A DNA stretch of 64,000 nucleotides from Gordionus sp. m RMFG-2023 (Eukaryota; Nematomorpha; Gordioida; Chordodea; Parachordodidae). The stretch spans positions 43,563,561 to 43,627,560 of the forward strand of contig NC_088775.1 of NCBI RefSeq assembly GCF_954871325.1. Direction: 5' to 3'. Below the pieces are notes generated by a model that saw nothing but the letters and a program-made list of their open reading frames with translations, had not been told where the DNA came from and made no database searches. Numbering within the stretch: position 1 is the stretch's first letter; the number at the start of each line of letters is the position of its first letter. A program made the position numbers and the translations under genes. This document shows, in pieces, positions 1 through 11,044 of the stretch.

Positions 1-1238
1 ATATATTTTGTAAAACATGTTAAGTTTAAATTTCAGTGAAGATATACCATAGGAAAGTGACAATTGTCATAATCGTCATTTTTGACTTTTTTCAATTTTA
101 GACAAATGGGTAAAAATATATTTTGTAAACATGTTAAATTAAAATTTCATTGAAGAACCTTAGGAAAGTGACAATTGTCATAATCGTCATTTTTAAACTT
201 TTTTGAATTTTTTTAGACAAATGGGTAAAAATATATTTTGTAAACATGTTAAATTTAAATTTCAGTGAAGATATACCATAGGAAAGTGACAATAGTCATA
301 ATCGTCATTTTTGAACTTTTTCCAATTTTTTTAAGGAAAATGGGTAAAAATATATTTTGTAAACATGTTAAATTAAAATTTCATTGAAGATGTACCTTGA
401 GTGACAATTGTCATAATCGTCATTTTTGAACTTTTTGGAATTTTTTTTAGACAAATGGGTAAAAATATATTTTGTAAACATGTTAAATTAAAATTTCATT
501 GAAGATGTACCTTGAAAGTGACAAATATCATAATATGTATTTTAAAACATATTAGTTTATTTTTGACGCTAATGGGTAAAAATATAGATTGTAAAGAGGT
601 TAAATTAAAATTTCAGTGAAGATATCCCCTAGATAAGTGACAATTGTCATAATCGTTATTTCTAAAGTTTTTTGAAATTTTTTGACGCAAATAAGTAAAA
701 ATGTAGGCTGTAAATACGTTTAATTAAAAATTCAGTGATATGTACCATTGTGACAATTGTCATAATCGTTATTTTTAAAATTTTTTGAATTTTTTTAAAG
801 CAAATGGGTAAAAATATATATTGTAAACATGTTAAATTAAAATTTCAGTGAAGATGTGCCATAGAAAGTGACAATTGTCATAATCGTTATTTTTGAACTT
901 TTTTGAATTTTTTTAAAGTAAATAGGTAAAAGTAAAAATATATATTGTAAATATGTTAAATTAAAATTTCAGTGAAGATGTACCATAGGAAAGTGACAAT
1001 TGTCATAATCGTCATTTTTAAACTTTTTTCAATTTTTTTAAGGCAAGTGGGTAAAAATATATTTTGTAAACATGTTAAATTAAAATTTCATTGAGGATGA
1101 ACCATAGGAAAGTGACAATTGTCATAATTGCCATTTTTAGACTTTTTTGAATTTATTTAAAGCTAATGGGTAAAAATATATTTTGTAAACATGTTAAATC
1201 AATTTTTCAGTGATGAAAAACCTTGAAAAAATTAAAAT
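1..1238 (+). repeat. Satellite-like ~115-bp tandem array, forward block
   Basis: At least ten diverged copies of a unit of about 107-125 bp follow head to tail. Each unit carries an AAATGGGTAAAAATATA stretch, GTAAACATGTTAAATTAAAA, a TTTCAGTGAAGAT segment, and usually the 12-bp perfect palindrome TGACAATTGTCA followed by TAATCGTCATTTTT. The palindrome recurs near 58, 169, 402, 638, 751, 868, 993 and 1100, with altered forms near 287 and 517. The array is cut by the window edge, so its full length is unknown. No coding sequence is seen in it. Confidence 0.93.
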
Positions 1239-1385
1239 AGTCATGTTGATAATTTATTTGGAATATTTTGAAGAAAATGGTTGAAATATAAATTATAAAC
1301 TAGTTAATTAAAATTTCAATAAAAGCCATAGAAAAGTGCTAAAAGTCATAATTATTTTTAAACTCTATTTAATCAAATAGTAAAA
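1239..1385. other. Junction between the opposed satellite blocks
   Basis: This AT-rich stretch separates the forward array from the inverted one. It still contains degraded pieces of the unit, such as AAAATGGTTGAAATATAAATT and an AAAGTGCTAAAAGTCATAAT segment, so it is probably a decayed repeat unit plus the inversion point rather than unrelated DNA. Confidence 0.6.
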
Positions 1386-1878
1386 ATTTTATTATTTTTA
1401 CCCATTTGCCTTAAAAAAATTGAAAAAAGTTCAAAAATGACGATTATGACAATTGTCACTTTCAAGGTACATCTTCAATGAAATTTTAATTTAACATGTT
1501 TACAAAATATATTACCCATTTGTCTAAAAAAAATTCAAAAAAGTTCAAAAATGACGATTATGACAATTGTCACTTTCCTATGGTACATCTTCACTGAAAT
1601 TTGAATTTAACATGTTTACAAAATATATTTTTACCCATTTGTCTAAAAAAAATTCAAAAAAGTTCAAAATGACGATTATGACAATTGTCACTTTCAAGGT
1701 ACATCTTCAATGAAATTTTAATTTAACATGTTTACAAAATATATTACCCATTTGTCTAAAAAAAATTCAAAAAAGTTCAAAAATGACGATTATGACAATT
1801 GTCACTTTTCTATGGTACATCTTCGCTGAAATTTTAATTTAACATGTTTGCAAAATATATTTTTACATATTTGCCTTA
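1386..1878 (-). repeat. Satellite-like ~115-bp tandem array, inverted block
   Basis: Four units of the same family run in the opposite orientation. The palindrome TGACAATTGTCA recurs near 1448, 1561, 1680 and 1795, here preceded by ATGACGATTA. With the forward block this makes a long imperfect inverted repeat, which could fold as a hairpin in single-stranded DNA or RNA. Its units look closer to each other than to most forward units, which suggests recent local amplification. Confidence 0.92.
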
Positions 1879-1935
1879 AAAAATAAACTTAAAGTCTGAG
1901 TCGAAAATAACGACTAAGCTTCAACTAGTAGTCTC

Positions 1936-2130
1936 TTGGAAAATACATATTACTTCTGTCGGGCATCTCACCTTATATTTAGAAGATTTATTGTGCGATC
2001 TTTGATTGGAAATGCGCCTAAAAAACGAAACCGTCCTGGCCTATCAAGATGCCCAATTGATTCAATCCGAGAGGTAGAAATAAGTCATATGTCAATTAAA
2101 GCTCGTCAAGGTCATTGGCAAAATAAATAA
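1936..2130 (+). pseudogene. Short ORF, possible piggyBac-like transposase tail
   Basis: This 64-codon open frame starts right after the inverted satellite block. It includes FRRFIVRSLIGN, a basic stretch KKRNRPG, and a terminal ISHMSIKARQGHWQNK. The order 'FRR...RSLIG, basic Pro-rich linker, His...Lys' recalls the C-terminal region of piggyBac-type transposases just before their Cys-rich tail, but no catalytic region or Cys cluster is present. The reading frame opens before the first ATG, so this may be the 3' end of a longer decayed ORF. The assignment is tentative; an unrelated transposon tail is equally possible. Confidence 0.25.
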
Positions 2131-2829
2131 ACCTAAAAATGTAATAATTATAACGTACTTTTTCATAAAAAATGATCAAAATTATTTCACCAAAACAGGA
2201 ACTCGTTACCTCTCAAAAATCATATAATTAATTCTTTTTTAAATTTTGAAATATCAATTTGTTTATACTAATGTATCAATAATGAAAATTAAATTTTGTA
2301 AAATTTTTTTTATGTCTTTGATACCTTGGTATATAACAGGTTAAATTAAAAATTAAGGCTAGATAATTTTTTAAAAAAATTTGAATTTACATCAATCCCT
2401 TAAATTCTTAATACCCAATCCAATCTGATGGTTTTTCTTTTAATTTGAAGCTAGGAGCTTAATTATGACGTATAAGAAATTGTTATTTTATGCATATTTA
2501 ATTAGAAAATTTAATTTATTGAATCGAAAGTTTTACCTTGCCTTGCAAATAAACTATCAGCAATTAAGAAAATTAGCTTTTTATAAACAGAGAGCATTAT
2601 TAATTTGACTTGCACAAGCACAAATTATAGCCTAAATGGCCATATGATAGAAAAAGTTATAATTTACAGCAAAACATTTGATCAGGTAGTTTTAAATTTT
2701 ATAAATATCTACAATTTTTATAATTCTAGGTGGCTGCAGAGATTTAGAAAAGGAATCTGCAATGAAAAGGGAACGCTGATCTTGGAAAATTTATTTATTT
2801 TAAAAATAAATAATAAAATTTATTTAATT

Positions 2830-3052
2830 TTCTAGAAAGGCTTGATAGTGCAGAGAGTGATTACTTGATTGATGTTATAAAAGAGATACGCGAACCTGAT
2901 TATTTACCTAAAAAAGCAAAGCTATGAATGGATATGACATCTTTATCCAATATGCATATGCTAACTTGAAGGACCAAGAATCATTAAGAAGGCTAGAAGT
3001 TATTGTAGAAGACATATTTAAACATTCATTACAAATTATTTCAAATTAGTTA
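2830..3052 (+). pseudogene. Unrecognised coding-like trace
   Basis: Two adjoining frames read like protein rather than random AT-rich sequence: LERLDSAESDYLIDVIKEI followed by a short Lys/Pro-rich stretch, then, in a shifted frame, DIFIQYAYANLKDQESLRR and a run ending at a stop near 3050. Acidic and hydrophobic residues are spaced as in an amphipathic helix. I do not recognise the family. It could be the end of a decayed transposon protein belonging with the short ORF at 1936-2130, or a host pseudogene exon. Confidence 0.25.
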
Positions 3053-3329
3053 ATTTTATAAAAATTATTTATCTGTTTATATATTCAATATAATAAAGGA
3101 AAATTAAATATCATGTGTGTAATTTTAATTTTGCAATTCGTAAATTAAATATTAAAAAGTTTTAAAATAAGATAAAAACATTTCGCACTGAGTAAAATTG
3201 TTTTATCTAGTATTCAATTCTTATTTTTTACAAAATTTGGTGGCCCCTAAAATTATCTAATTTTGCGGCCCGGGGCGGCTGTCCCGCCCCTTCCCGTCTG
3301 CACAGTCCTGTTAGTTTCAAAGATGCTAC

Positions 3330-3432
3330 AAATGTTTGAACATCTATGAGCGAAATCTCTAGGCTTAGGCAATATTTTTCTGCTTTTTAGAAATTGGTTC
3401 AAATCGACCCATTTAAAAACACTACTTATCAG
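3330..3432. repeat. Dispersed ~100-bp repeat, copy 1
   Basis: The segment beginning GTTTGAACATCTATGAGCGA and continuing through CTAGGCTTAGGCAATATTTT to an AAAAACACTA end matches 49838-49945 closely in the same orientation. It is probably one end of a transposon whose other copies lie outside the window. Confidence 0.75.
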
Positions 3433-3925
3433 GTAAGTTTTTATTATTGCTAAAGAAGAAAATGTCATTTCATTGGTAGAAAAACATATAATAATTTTAT
3501 ATATTAGAAAAATAGTCTAAAATGTGTTTGAAATTATGCTAGGCATTTATAGCATATTTTGGAACATCATCAATTATGCATTCAGCTAGTAATGTGTCAT
3601 GAGTTAATTTAACATCCTCACAATCAAAATCTGTTAAATATTTAATTTTTTTTTATCAAGATTTGATAGATTCGAAAGGATCCTAAGGTAACAATTTTTG
3701 CAGATTTTTAAGTGTGGTGCTACTTTATGAAACAAGAATCTTTCATTCATTTGAGTAATAAAAATATCCATAAGGTGTATAAAGAAGTTTATTTTACTAT
3801 TCTTTGACTGACCCTATATTAATATTAGAACAATGGGACTACTATAAAATTCATTAAGTTCTGCTTTTATGAAATTTGTTATCTACATTTGCCTTAATTT
3901 CCTTAATAAAATATACATATACTTT

Positions 3926-4018
3926 TTAAATATATATTTCATGTAATAATTGCGCAATTAAAAAATTTGTTTTTAAATATATATTTCATGTAATAAATGC
4001 GCAATTAAAAATTTATTA
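3926..4018. repeat. ~45-bp tandem duplication
   Basis: The block TTTTTAAATATATATTTCAT followed by GTAATAATTGCGCAATTAAAA is present twice in a row with one or two changes (GTAATAATTGCG versus GTAATAAATGCG). A simple local duplication. Confidence 0.8.
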
Positions 4019-6295
4019 TTATAATTCTAATATTAAAAAAATTTAGTTTTAGTTTATCCAATAATCTGTCATCTCCTGAAGAAATGTCTTTTTCAAGTAG
4101 GTTATTCAGTAAGAGATTTATAATGAATTCTTTTAACTCCATAAAAACCATTACTGCTTGATGGCGAAGGCTACTTCTTGTATGTTTTTGTAATATTTTT
4201 CTCCGTGGTAGAGAAGGAGTTTTAGATATTATTAGGAAGATTACAAAATATATTAATAATAAATAAATCGGTAATATTTTTGAAAAATATTTTAGCCGAT
4301 ATCTGAATTTTTTGGCTCTGTCGTATGTTCCTGTATATTAGGGACCCGCCGACCGGGCCCAGAACGATTCTAGTAAAACAATCAAAAATAAAAATATTGG
4401 TCTGGCCAAAAAATTCCATATCTCATGCCGGGCTTGAAAATAATAATTTTTCCAAATCCAGAGGCTAAATATAAAATTAATTTTTTTTGATATTTTTATT
4501 AAAATATATATTAAATTTATTGATTATCTAATATATAATCTTCGTAATTTATAATATAATAAAACCGGGCACGCTTATGAAAAACTAGCGATACCACTAG
4601 GGATAATTAGGAATCGTTATTGTAAGAGGTGGTGTTCTCTCCATAGTAACAGCCCTGTCAACAAGTTAAGATGAATTAATAATATATTATTCATTACCAT
4701 GTATAAAAAAGTCGTAATGGTATAATATCGTGTCGGAGTTCTTCCAGCACAAAGTGACAAATTATTAATTGATTTGCCATCTATTTATTATTATGCACGA
4801 ATATTTATTATATACTGTATTATACTATAATATAACTTAATCCACTTATCAATAACCCCTCACCTTTTATGAAATAGAGGACACCCCATTTTTAAGTCCG
4901 AGTTAAATATTATAATAATTGTTATGATAACTTCAAATTCTGACAAATGTTTCTCTTATAAAAGAAACATGTGAAAAAATAATTATTTATTAACTATTTT
5001 TTATTGTTTTAAAATTTTCTTAAAAAAATATAATAGTATTATATTTTAATATTAAAGATATCCAATACCTTACCTGCCTCTCTTTTCTTTTAGATTTTTC
5101 ACATGTTTTAATTTACAAATTCTTTTTTAATTGCTTTATATTGCTCTTAAAACGAATAATTATTTATAATAAAAATGTTAGTTTTTTTTTATTTATAATA
5201 ATGATAAAAAGTTACTTTTATCATTTTAAAATAAGTTAATTGTTTAAGTATTATATTTTAGAATTTTCTTACCTATAACTTAATAACTATTATAATATAA
5301 TATTATAAATAATAAACATTTTTTTAATACAATTTTCAATGGGTTTTTTATATAGATTTTTTTTTAAATATAATGAAGTGTTAGTTGTATATTATAATTA
5401 ATCCTGGCGTCAGTCAAAAAAATTAATTAAAAAAAACTAATTAAAACTATGAATTGTTTGAGTTAGACTTTTCAATTTACCAGGATAGGTTCTCAAACAT
5501 TAACAATTTTTTTGAATTATAATTTTTCAGAGGCACTTCAAAGTTTTGGGTTCGAGTTCCTAATAGCCAGTGACTTGATGTTACTCTTATTTGCTTTGGG
5601 AAATAGATGAAATGACAACCCATTTGTTCTTTCTTTACCTTCATCGAATTTTAGTCAATAGAATCAAATAGTTTTCACACAAAACAAATATTCCATTCAT
5701 ATTATCGAATACGAATAATAATTTATTAGTATTCTATTCGAATTCGTGTGAATTTATTTGATTATAAAAATTTAATGCACTTTTTATCTACTAGGTATAA
5801 CAATCATAAAATTTTACCATATAATAATTATCTTCCACTTCGAGGAATTGAAATACCAAGAGCAAGCCTTGCAATTTTTGCTTGCCCCCCCCACCCCTTC
5901 CTCACCTAAGAATTTTTTTTCTAAATTTTTTTACTTTAGTTAAACCTGGTTATAGTTTAAATTCCATTAAGCTAAACCTGGTTAGTTCATTTTTAAAGAG
6001 GATAGAAAATGTACTGTGTACCCATACAATACCGTTTAACTTTTATATTACATAAGAAAAATTATCTCCACTTTTGAATATTATTTCTTTATACTCTTGA
6101 TATCTATTATCCACCAATACTTTAACTATTTTTAAAGCAAAGAAGAAACAAATATTTGAATTTACAAAATCCATAGCATTAATTGTGACTAGATTTGATT
6201 AAAAAATAATAATCTAAAAAACGGGCGATCCAGATTTCCAATAGAAGGTAGAATAAATAAAATTATTAATAATATCTGAGCTGTTTTAATCGGTA

Positions 6296-7557
6296 ATAGG
6301 AAAAAAACCCGGGAAAAAAACTCCATGGTAAAAAAACCCCATGGGAAAAAAATTCGAAAAAAATTTTTTTTTTCTCAATTTATATTTTTCTTCCCAGTTT
6401 TGCTTTAGGTCATTGTTAATCTTTATTTTCTTGTTCTTTTCTCAATTTTTTTCTTCTCTCTGATCCATTATAAATATACATGGATTTCGAAAAGTCTGCT
6501 ATGAGCGCGTGTCATTGATATGATTATTAATATGTTAAATTATTTATATTTATTTTTTTCAATTAGGGGATCATATCATAATCAGAGGATGCTTTTACCA
6601 TTTGTGTCAAAGTATCCATAGAAAAATTCAAAAGCTAGGTCTGGAAAGCCATTGCAGAACCAATGAAGCTCTAAACTTCTTTTGTGGCATGATGGACGAC
6701 TTAGCATTTGTTCCTTTATGTGATATGGGCAATGCAATGGCATTCCTTAGATCGGTTACTCCGAGTAATGGTGAGGATATTCTTGAATATTTCGATAAAA
6801 ATTACATCAATGGAGTATCAAGGGTGGTCACAAGAAGCAATTCTCAATCCTAGACACGTCAATTTGGGCCTCGATTTCCTCCAGAAACTTGAAACGTGAA
6901 TGAGAGCACTCTATTCGACGAAGAACGCACGTTTAATCAATGCGAAGGTTGGAATCATCGTTTTTCTAATCTGGTTGGAAATAAACTTCCATCAATTTGG
7001 GTATTGATTAAAAAAATGAAATGTGAGGTGGCTGCCGATGAAACCAAACTTGAACGATGGCGTGTAGGTAGTTGGACACTGAAAACAAAATCACAGAGTT
7101 ACAATACCCAGATTCGGCTAAAGAAACTTTGCGAGGAATATTGTGGTGGGGTGCGAGCCATCCAGATTTTATGAGGGCGATTTCCTTCAATATTCTATGT
7201 CAACCCACATAATTATTATTCTAAATTAATAAATTTATATATACATAATAATGATTTATCAATAAAATAAACAGATCTTATTGCAAATTTTGTCAAATTT
7301 AATCTACTTAATATTATATGAGTAATCTTTAAGTAAAGAATTGGGGCCTAAAAAAATTTATTATTAAATTATATTTTTATAAAATTTTTTTCTAAAATAC
7401 TAATTTGTCTATACCTTATTAAATTCAAATAAAAATATACCGATATAATTAGGTCTTAAGTAAATTCGAAAAAAAATTTCGGGGTTTTTTTCCTAGGAGT
7501 TTTTTTTCCTGGGGGGTTTTTCCAGGGGTTTTTCCGGGGGGTTTTTTCATGGAGGTT
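6296..7557 (+). mobile_element. MULE (Mutator-like) element, copy 1, decayed
   Basis: The element is bounded by inverted ends made of runs of A alternating with C blocks on the left (TAGGAAAAAAACCC, then further AAAAAACCCC-type blocks to about 6350) and the complementary GGGGTTTTTTTCC-type blocks on the right (7480-7557). The interior carries the C-terminal part of a MULE transposase. Copy 2 at 36990-40126 has the same left end, coding region, 3' non-coding sequence and right end. The short size means most of the N-terminal transposase region is missing. The exact ends and the expected ~9-bp target duplication could not be fixed by eye. Confidence 0.7.
6544..7174 (+). pseudogene. MULE transposase C-terminal remnant
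   Basis: The frame begins near an AATTAGGGGATC junction that resembles an intron/exon boundary, then reads GCFYHLCQSIHRKIQKLGL and GMMDDLAFVPLCDMG, the typical post-catalytic core of MULE transposases (GCxFHxxQ, then LAFVP). Further on come the ILEYFDKNYI segment, PRFPPET, an NQCEGWNHRF segment matching the family's 'TNNxxEGWNxRF', and PSIWVLIKKM. The last part is in another frame, and stops interrupt the linker, so no functional protein can be made. The catalytic DDE region is absent. The family call is firm; function is lost. Confidence 0.8.
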
Positions 7558-7854
7558 GTAGACTTATTGCCTTTAATTTTCTTCATTTGTGTAAAAAAAA
7601 AGGTTTACTGGGTCAGGGCAGAGTTAAATCATTTTCATCTAAAGAAATAAGTAATATTGACATACATAATTTATAAAATGTATTATAATATTGAAAATAT
7701 AAATTAACATATTGATTGATTCAAATTAACAACTTAAAGTGTATAAGATCAACATAAATATAATAAATATAGTAAAAATGAAGAACTTTGGTCTTTGATC
7801 TGAATTAAAATCTTGGCTTAAATATTTATAAAATGTAAAAAATATACAATATAT

Positions 7855-9752
7855 CAGAGTTATTAAGGAGCGGCGCTATATTTTTCAAAAACACCTAGAG
7901 CGCCCTCCCCCTTTATTTTTAAAATTGAGGAGTGGGAACGGGAGCTAGCTACTTTCAGGGCTGGAAATGTATAAATTCAATTATTTTATAAATATTAATA
8001 ATATTTTTAATTAAAATTCAATAAAAATGAAATTTATTTTATTTAAATTTATCCATTATTAAATGTTGAGCCAAGTTTTATATTGGTTTTTCATATAATA
8101 ATTTTAAATATTAAACATCAAGTTCTTCATTTTTATATTGAAAATTTTTTGACTTTATAGTTATATATAATAAAAAAATAGTTTTAGATATTATGGATTT
8201 AGAGATCATAGAAGAAGTTTTTGGGTGTAACAGCTCATTGGATTAACCCAAAGTCATTGCAAAGAAAATCTGCAGTTTTAGCCTTAAAACGTGTTCAAGG
8301 CAAGCATACTTTCGATGTTTTGGCCAAGATTATTATTGATATACATAAAAGTTTCAAAATTCAGAATAAAGTCATAAAAACCATTCCTGATAATAGTACA
8401 AACTTTGTGAAAGCATTCTTGTGGATGTTGATGATATCCTAAATAACAGGACAGAAGGCTATGATTATCTTCCACAACATTCACGATGTGCCTGCCATAA
8501 TATCAATTTGGTGGCTACAGTTGATGCTGAGAAAGCTTCAGTTGATAATAGCTTTAAAATAATATCACAAAGTTCGTTCCAAAAGTGTCAATCTTTGTGG
8601 AATAAACAAAATATGTCCCCTTATATGGCAGATAATATTATGAAAAAATTGGGTAGGTATTTGATATGCCCAAATTTCACTAGGTGGAATTGATACTATG
8701 AAGCTATGGTTTTGATAGACAAAATATTAGAGGAAAAACAAAAGGACCCCGATGAGTTATGTGATAACCATGGTCTTATACGCTTTAACCCTCAAGAATG
8801 TAAATTTATTAAAGAGTATAGTCAAGTAAATATTAATATAATCGTTATCTTATGGAAATAAATAAATTTTAGGTTATGGAGCCTTTGAAAAAAGCTCTAA
8901 AAATCCTTGAAGGTGAGCATCATATGGATATTGGTTTCCTAACCAACCATTTCCAAGCTTATTTCAAAATTAAATGACAGTAGATTTAGAGTTTTGTCAA
9001 CCTCTTGTAAAGTCTCTTATAAAAAGATTTATAATAAAAAATAAATTATATCTATTTTAATAACTTTATTGCAGATTTTCAAATGTTTATAATGATGGTA
9101 ATACCATTGCAGCTATTGTCCATCCTGCTTTCAAATTAAATTGGGAATGGATAAAAAATCCACAAAATATGGAACAAATTGATAAATTTTTTAAGAAAAC
9201 AAATACCAGATTCAAAAACAGCTACTAGTTCTTCACGGGAACCCTGCAATAAATTGGAAGATTTTTTTGGATTCCATGAAATTGTTCATCAGGAAGATAA
9301 TATATTAGACAGATATTTTTTAAATAATGATACCAACATTACTATTTTTGATAAATTTCCTGAATTAAAAAATATCTTTATAAAATACCATACTCTATTT
9401 CCCTCAAGTGCTCCTGTGGAGTGCCTATTTAGTATTGCAAAACAGGTCTTAGGGGAGAGGCGTGGATGTTTGATAGATTCTAATTTAAAAGCTAATAAAA
9501 GGTTATAAATATTTTGATAGATAATTTAATATAAATAAACTTTTTGATAAAAAAAAAATAAGATTTTATTTCGTATGCCCACTAAAAAAAATGAAAATCA
9601 AAGGAGTAGTTATGGAGTGGAACTCCATTACTTGGATCGGGAGCTAGCTCCTTTTAAAAATGTAGTAGCGGGAGCGGGAGCTAGCTCCCTTTGAGAAGGT
9701 AAGAGCGGGAGCGGGAGCTAGCTACTTTTAAAAAGGAACGTTAACAACTCTG
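7855..9752 (+). mobile_element. hAT transposon, ZBED type, nearly full length
   Basis: The left end CAGAGTTATTAAGGAGCGG and the right end, ending GGAACGTTAACAACTCTG, form imperfect terminal inverted repeats of the CAGAG class. An identical 8-bp target duplication, CAATATAT, flanks the element at 7847-7854 and 9753-9760, which is diagnostic of the hAT superfamily. Subterminal regions carry multiple GGGAGCGGGAGCTAGCTCC-like motifs, candidate transposase-binding sites. The interior encodes a decayed ZBED-type transposase. Two 3' fragments of the same family lie at 10264-10790 and 14470-14872. Confidence 0.93.
8200..9508 (+). pseudogene. hAT transposase (ZBED-like), broken
   Basis: Three coding blocks follow in order. 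Block one (8221-8442) has TAHWINPKSLQRKSAVLAL, then KGKHT-like QGKHTFDVLA and TIPDNSTNFVKAF, corresponding to the RNase H-like core of ZBED/hAT transposases. Block two (8421-8693) has the SRCACHNINLVATVDAEKA segment, the family's 'CxxHxLNL' region. Block three (9179-9508) contains FPELKNIFIKYHTLFPSSAP followed by VECLFSIAKQVL, the hAT C-terminal dimerisation domain (usual form PSSAPVERLFS). The blocks lie in different frames separated by stops and AT-rich, possibly intronic, DNA. The N-terminal BED finger is not visible. The gene is not functional. Confidence 0.85.
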
Positions 9753-9760
9753 CAATATAT

Positions 9761-10263
9761 AATATGTTTTTTCCATATTTTTTAAGAAAAAATTTAAAGT
9801 AACGTTTTGTGTTACAGTTACCTTTTTAAAAGAAACACGTTACTCATTACCTTTTACAAGTATTATAGTAATGTTTTCATACACCATCCAAAATGATCCT
9901 GCAATAAATAAAATTATGAAATTAATCCCCAAAATTGCACAATATATATCATCTTAATCAAAACCATCTTCTCTAATATCTCAAGTAGTCGGAAGAACTA
10001 GATTACCAACACTAACCCCGACTATACAGTGATGCAGGTTCGGTACGCCTCAAAAATTTAAATTATATTTAGACGACTAAATTGGTCGATTAAGCTGACT
10101 AATTGGGTGGACTAAACAGACTAATTTAGTCGCTAAAGTTTTTAGTCTATTTATACGACTACGACTATCGAAAGAACTCGACTAATTAACAACACCACAT
10201 AAAACTTTCCAAAATGATAGAAGAGTGTTTAAACTTTGTTATAAAATTTAATATACATATAAA
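9761..10263. other. Spacer with GACTAA-rich motif cluster
   Basis: No gene is present. Positions 10068-10180 contain repeated GACTAA / TTAGTC words on both strands, for example GACTAATTTAGTC near 10120, which can fold back on each other. Positions 10196-10262 resemble 42857-42930, internal sequence of the TA-flanked element there, so a scrap of that family is probably present. Confidence 0.5.
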
Positions 10264-10790
10264 CAGAGTTGTTAACGCTCCTTTTTAAAAGTAGCTAGCT
10301 CCCGCTCCCGCTCTTACCTTCTCAAAAAGAGCTAGCTCCCGCTACTACATTTTTAAAAGGAGTTATCTCCCGCTCCAAGTAATGGAGTGCCACTCCATAA
10401 CCGCTCCTTTGATTTTCATTTTTTTAGAGGGTATACGAAATAAAATCTTATTTTTTTTTTATCAAAAAGTTTATTTATATTAAATTATCTATCAAAATAT
10501 TGACCTTTTATTATCTTTTAAAAGTAATAAATTTTAAATTAGAATCTTTCAAACATCCACGCCTCTCCCCTAAGACCTGTTTTGCAATACTAAATAGGCA
10601 CTCCACAGGAGCACTAGAGGGAAGTAGAGTATGGTATTTTATAAAGATATTTTTTAATTCAGGGAATTGATCAAAAATAGTAATTTTGGTATCATTATTT
10701 AAAAAAAATTTGTCCAATTTATTATCTTCCTGATGATCAATTTCATGGAATCAAAAAAATCTTCCAAATTAATATCTTTTTTAGATTGGA
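10264..10790 (-). mobile_element. hAT ZBED-type 3' fragment, copy 2
   Basis: This is an inverted copy of the right part of the 7855-9752 element. It starts with the terminal repeat CAGAGTTGTTAACGCTCC and the GAGCTAGCTCC-type subterminal motifs. It then carries the dimerisation-domain ORF (10511-10717, minus) containing FPELKNIFIKYHTLLPSSAP and VECLFSIAKQVL. Similarity fades near 10790, so the 5' two thirds are missing. It is flanked by the repeat starting near 10856. Confidence 0.88.
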
Positions 10791-11044
10791 CTTTGGGCCG
10801 GGTTTCCTTAGTCTATATATTGTTATAAAATATTTTTACAAGATGGGAGGTTAATTTTAATAAAAAAAATAAGCCTGGAACAAATATGAAATATATTTTT
10901 ATTAGTTTATATAAAATATAATAAATTAGTCGTATATACATTAATATAAAAGCATGGTAATAATTTATTCCAAACAAGTATAAGAGGTTTATTTATAAAA
11001 AGGAAGTAGACATATAGTTGATATTCCTATTATATAGAATTAGT

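Larger units (their letters stand above)
2131..6290. other. AT-rich intergenic stretch with minor relics
   Basis: No intact gene is seen over about 4.1 kb. It holds a short coding-like trace (2830-3052), a dispersed ~100-bp repeat (3330-3432), a ~45-bp tandem duplication (3926-4018) and small GC-rich patches at 3270-3300 and 4340-4360. A C-tract near 5887 resembles those at the ends of hAT-derived short elements elsewhere in the window. The rest is low-complexity A/T sequence. Confidence 0.6.

Noticed and set aside
3253-3468. 71-codon minus-strand frame
   Set aside because: Overlaps the dispersed ~100-bp repeat shared with 49.8 kb and has no protein-like pattern.
5520-5590. GGGTTCGAGTTCC resembling a tRNA B box
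   Set aside because: No A box or cloverleaf could be drawn upstream, and there is no second copy in the window.
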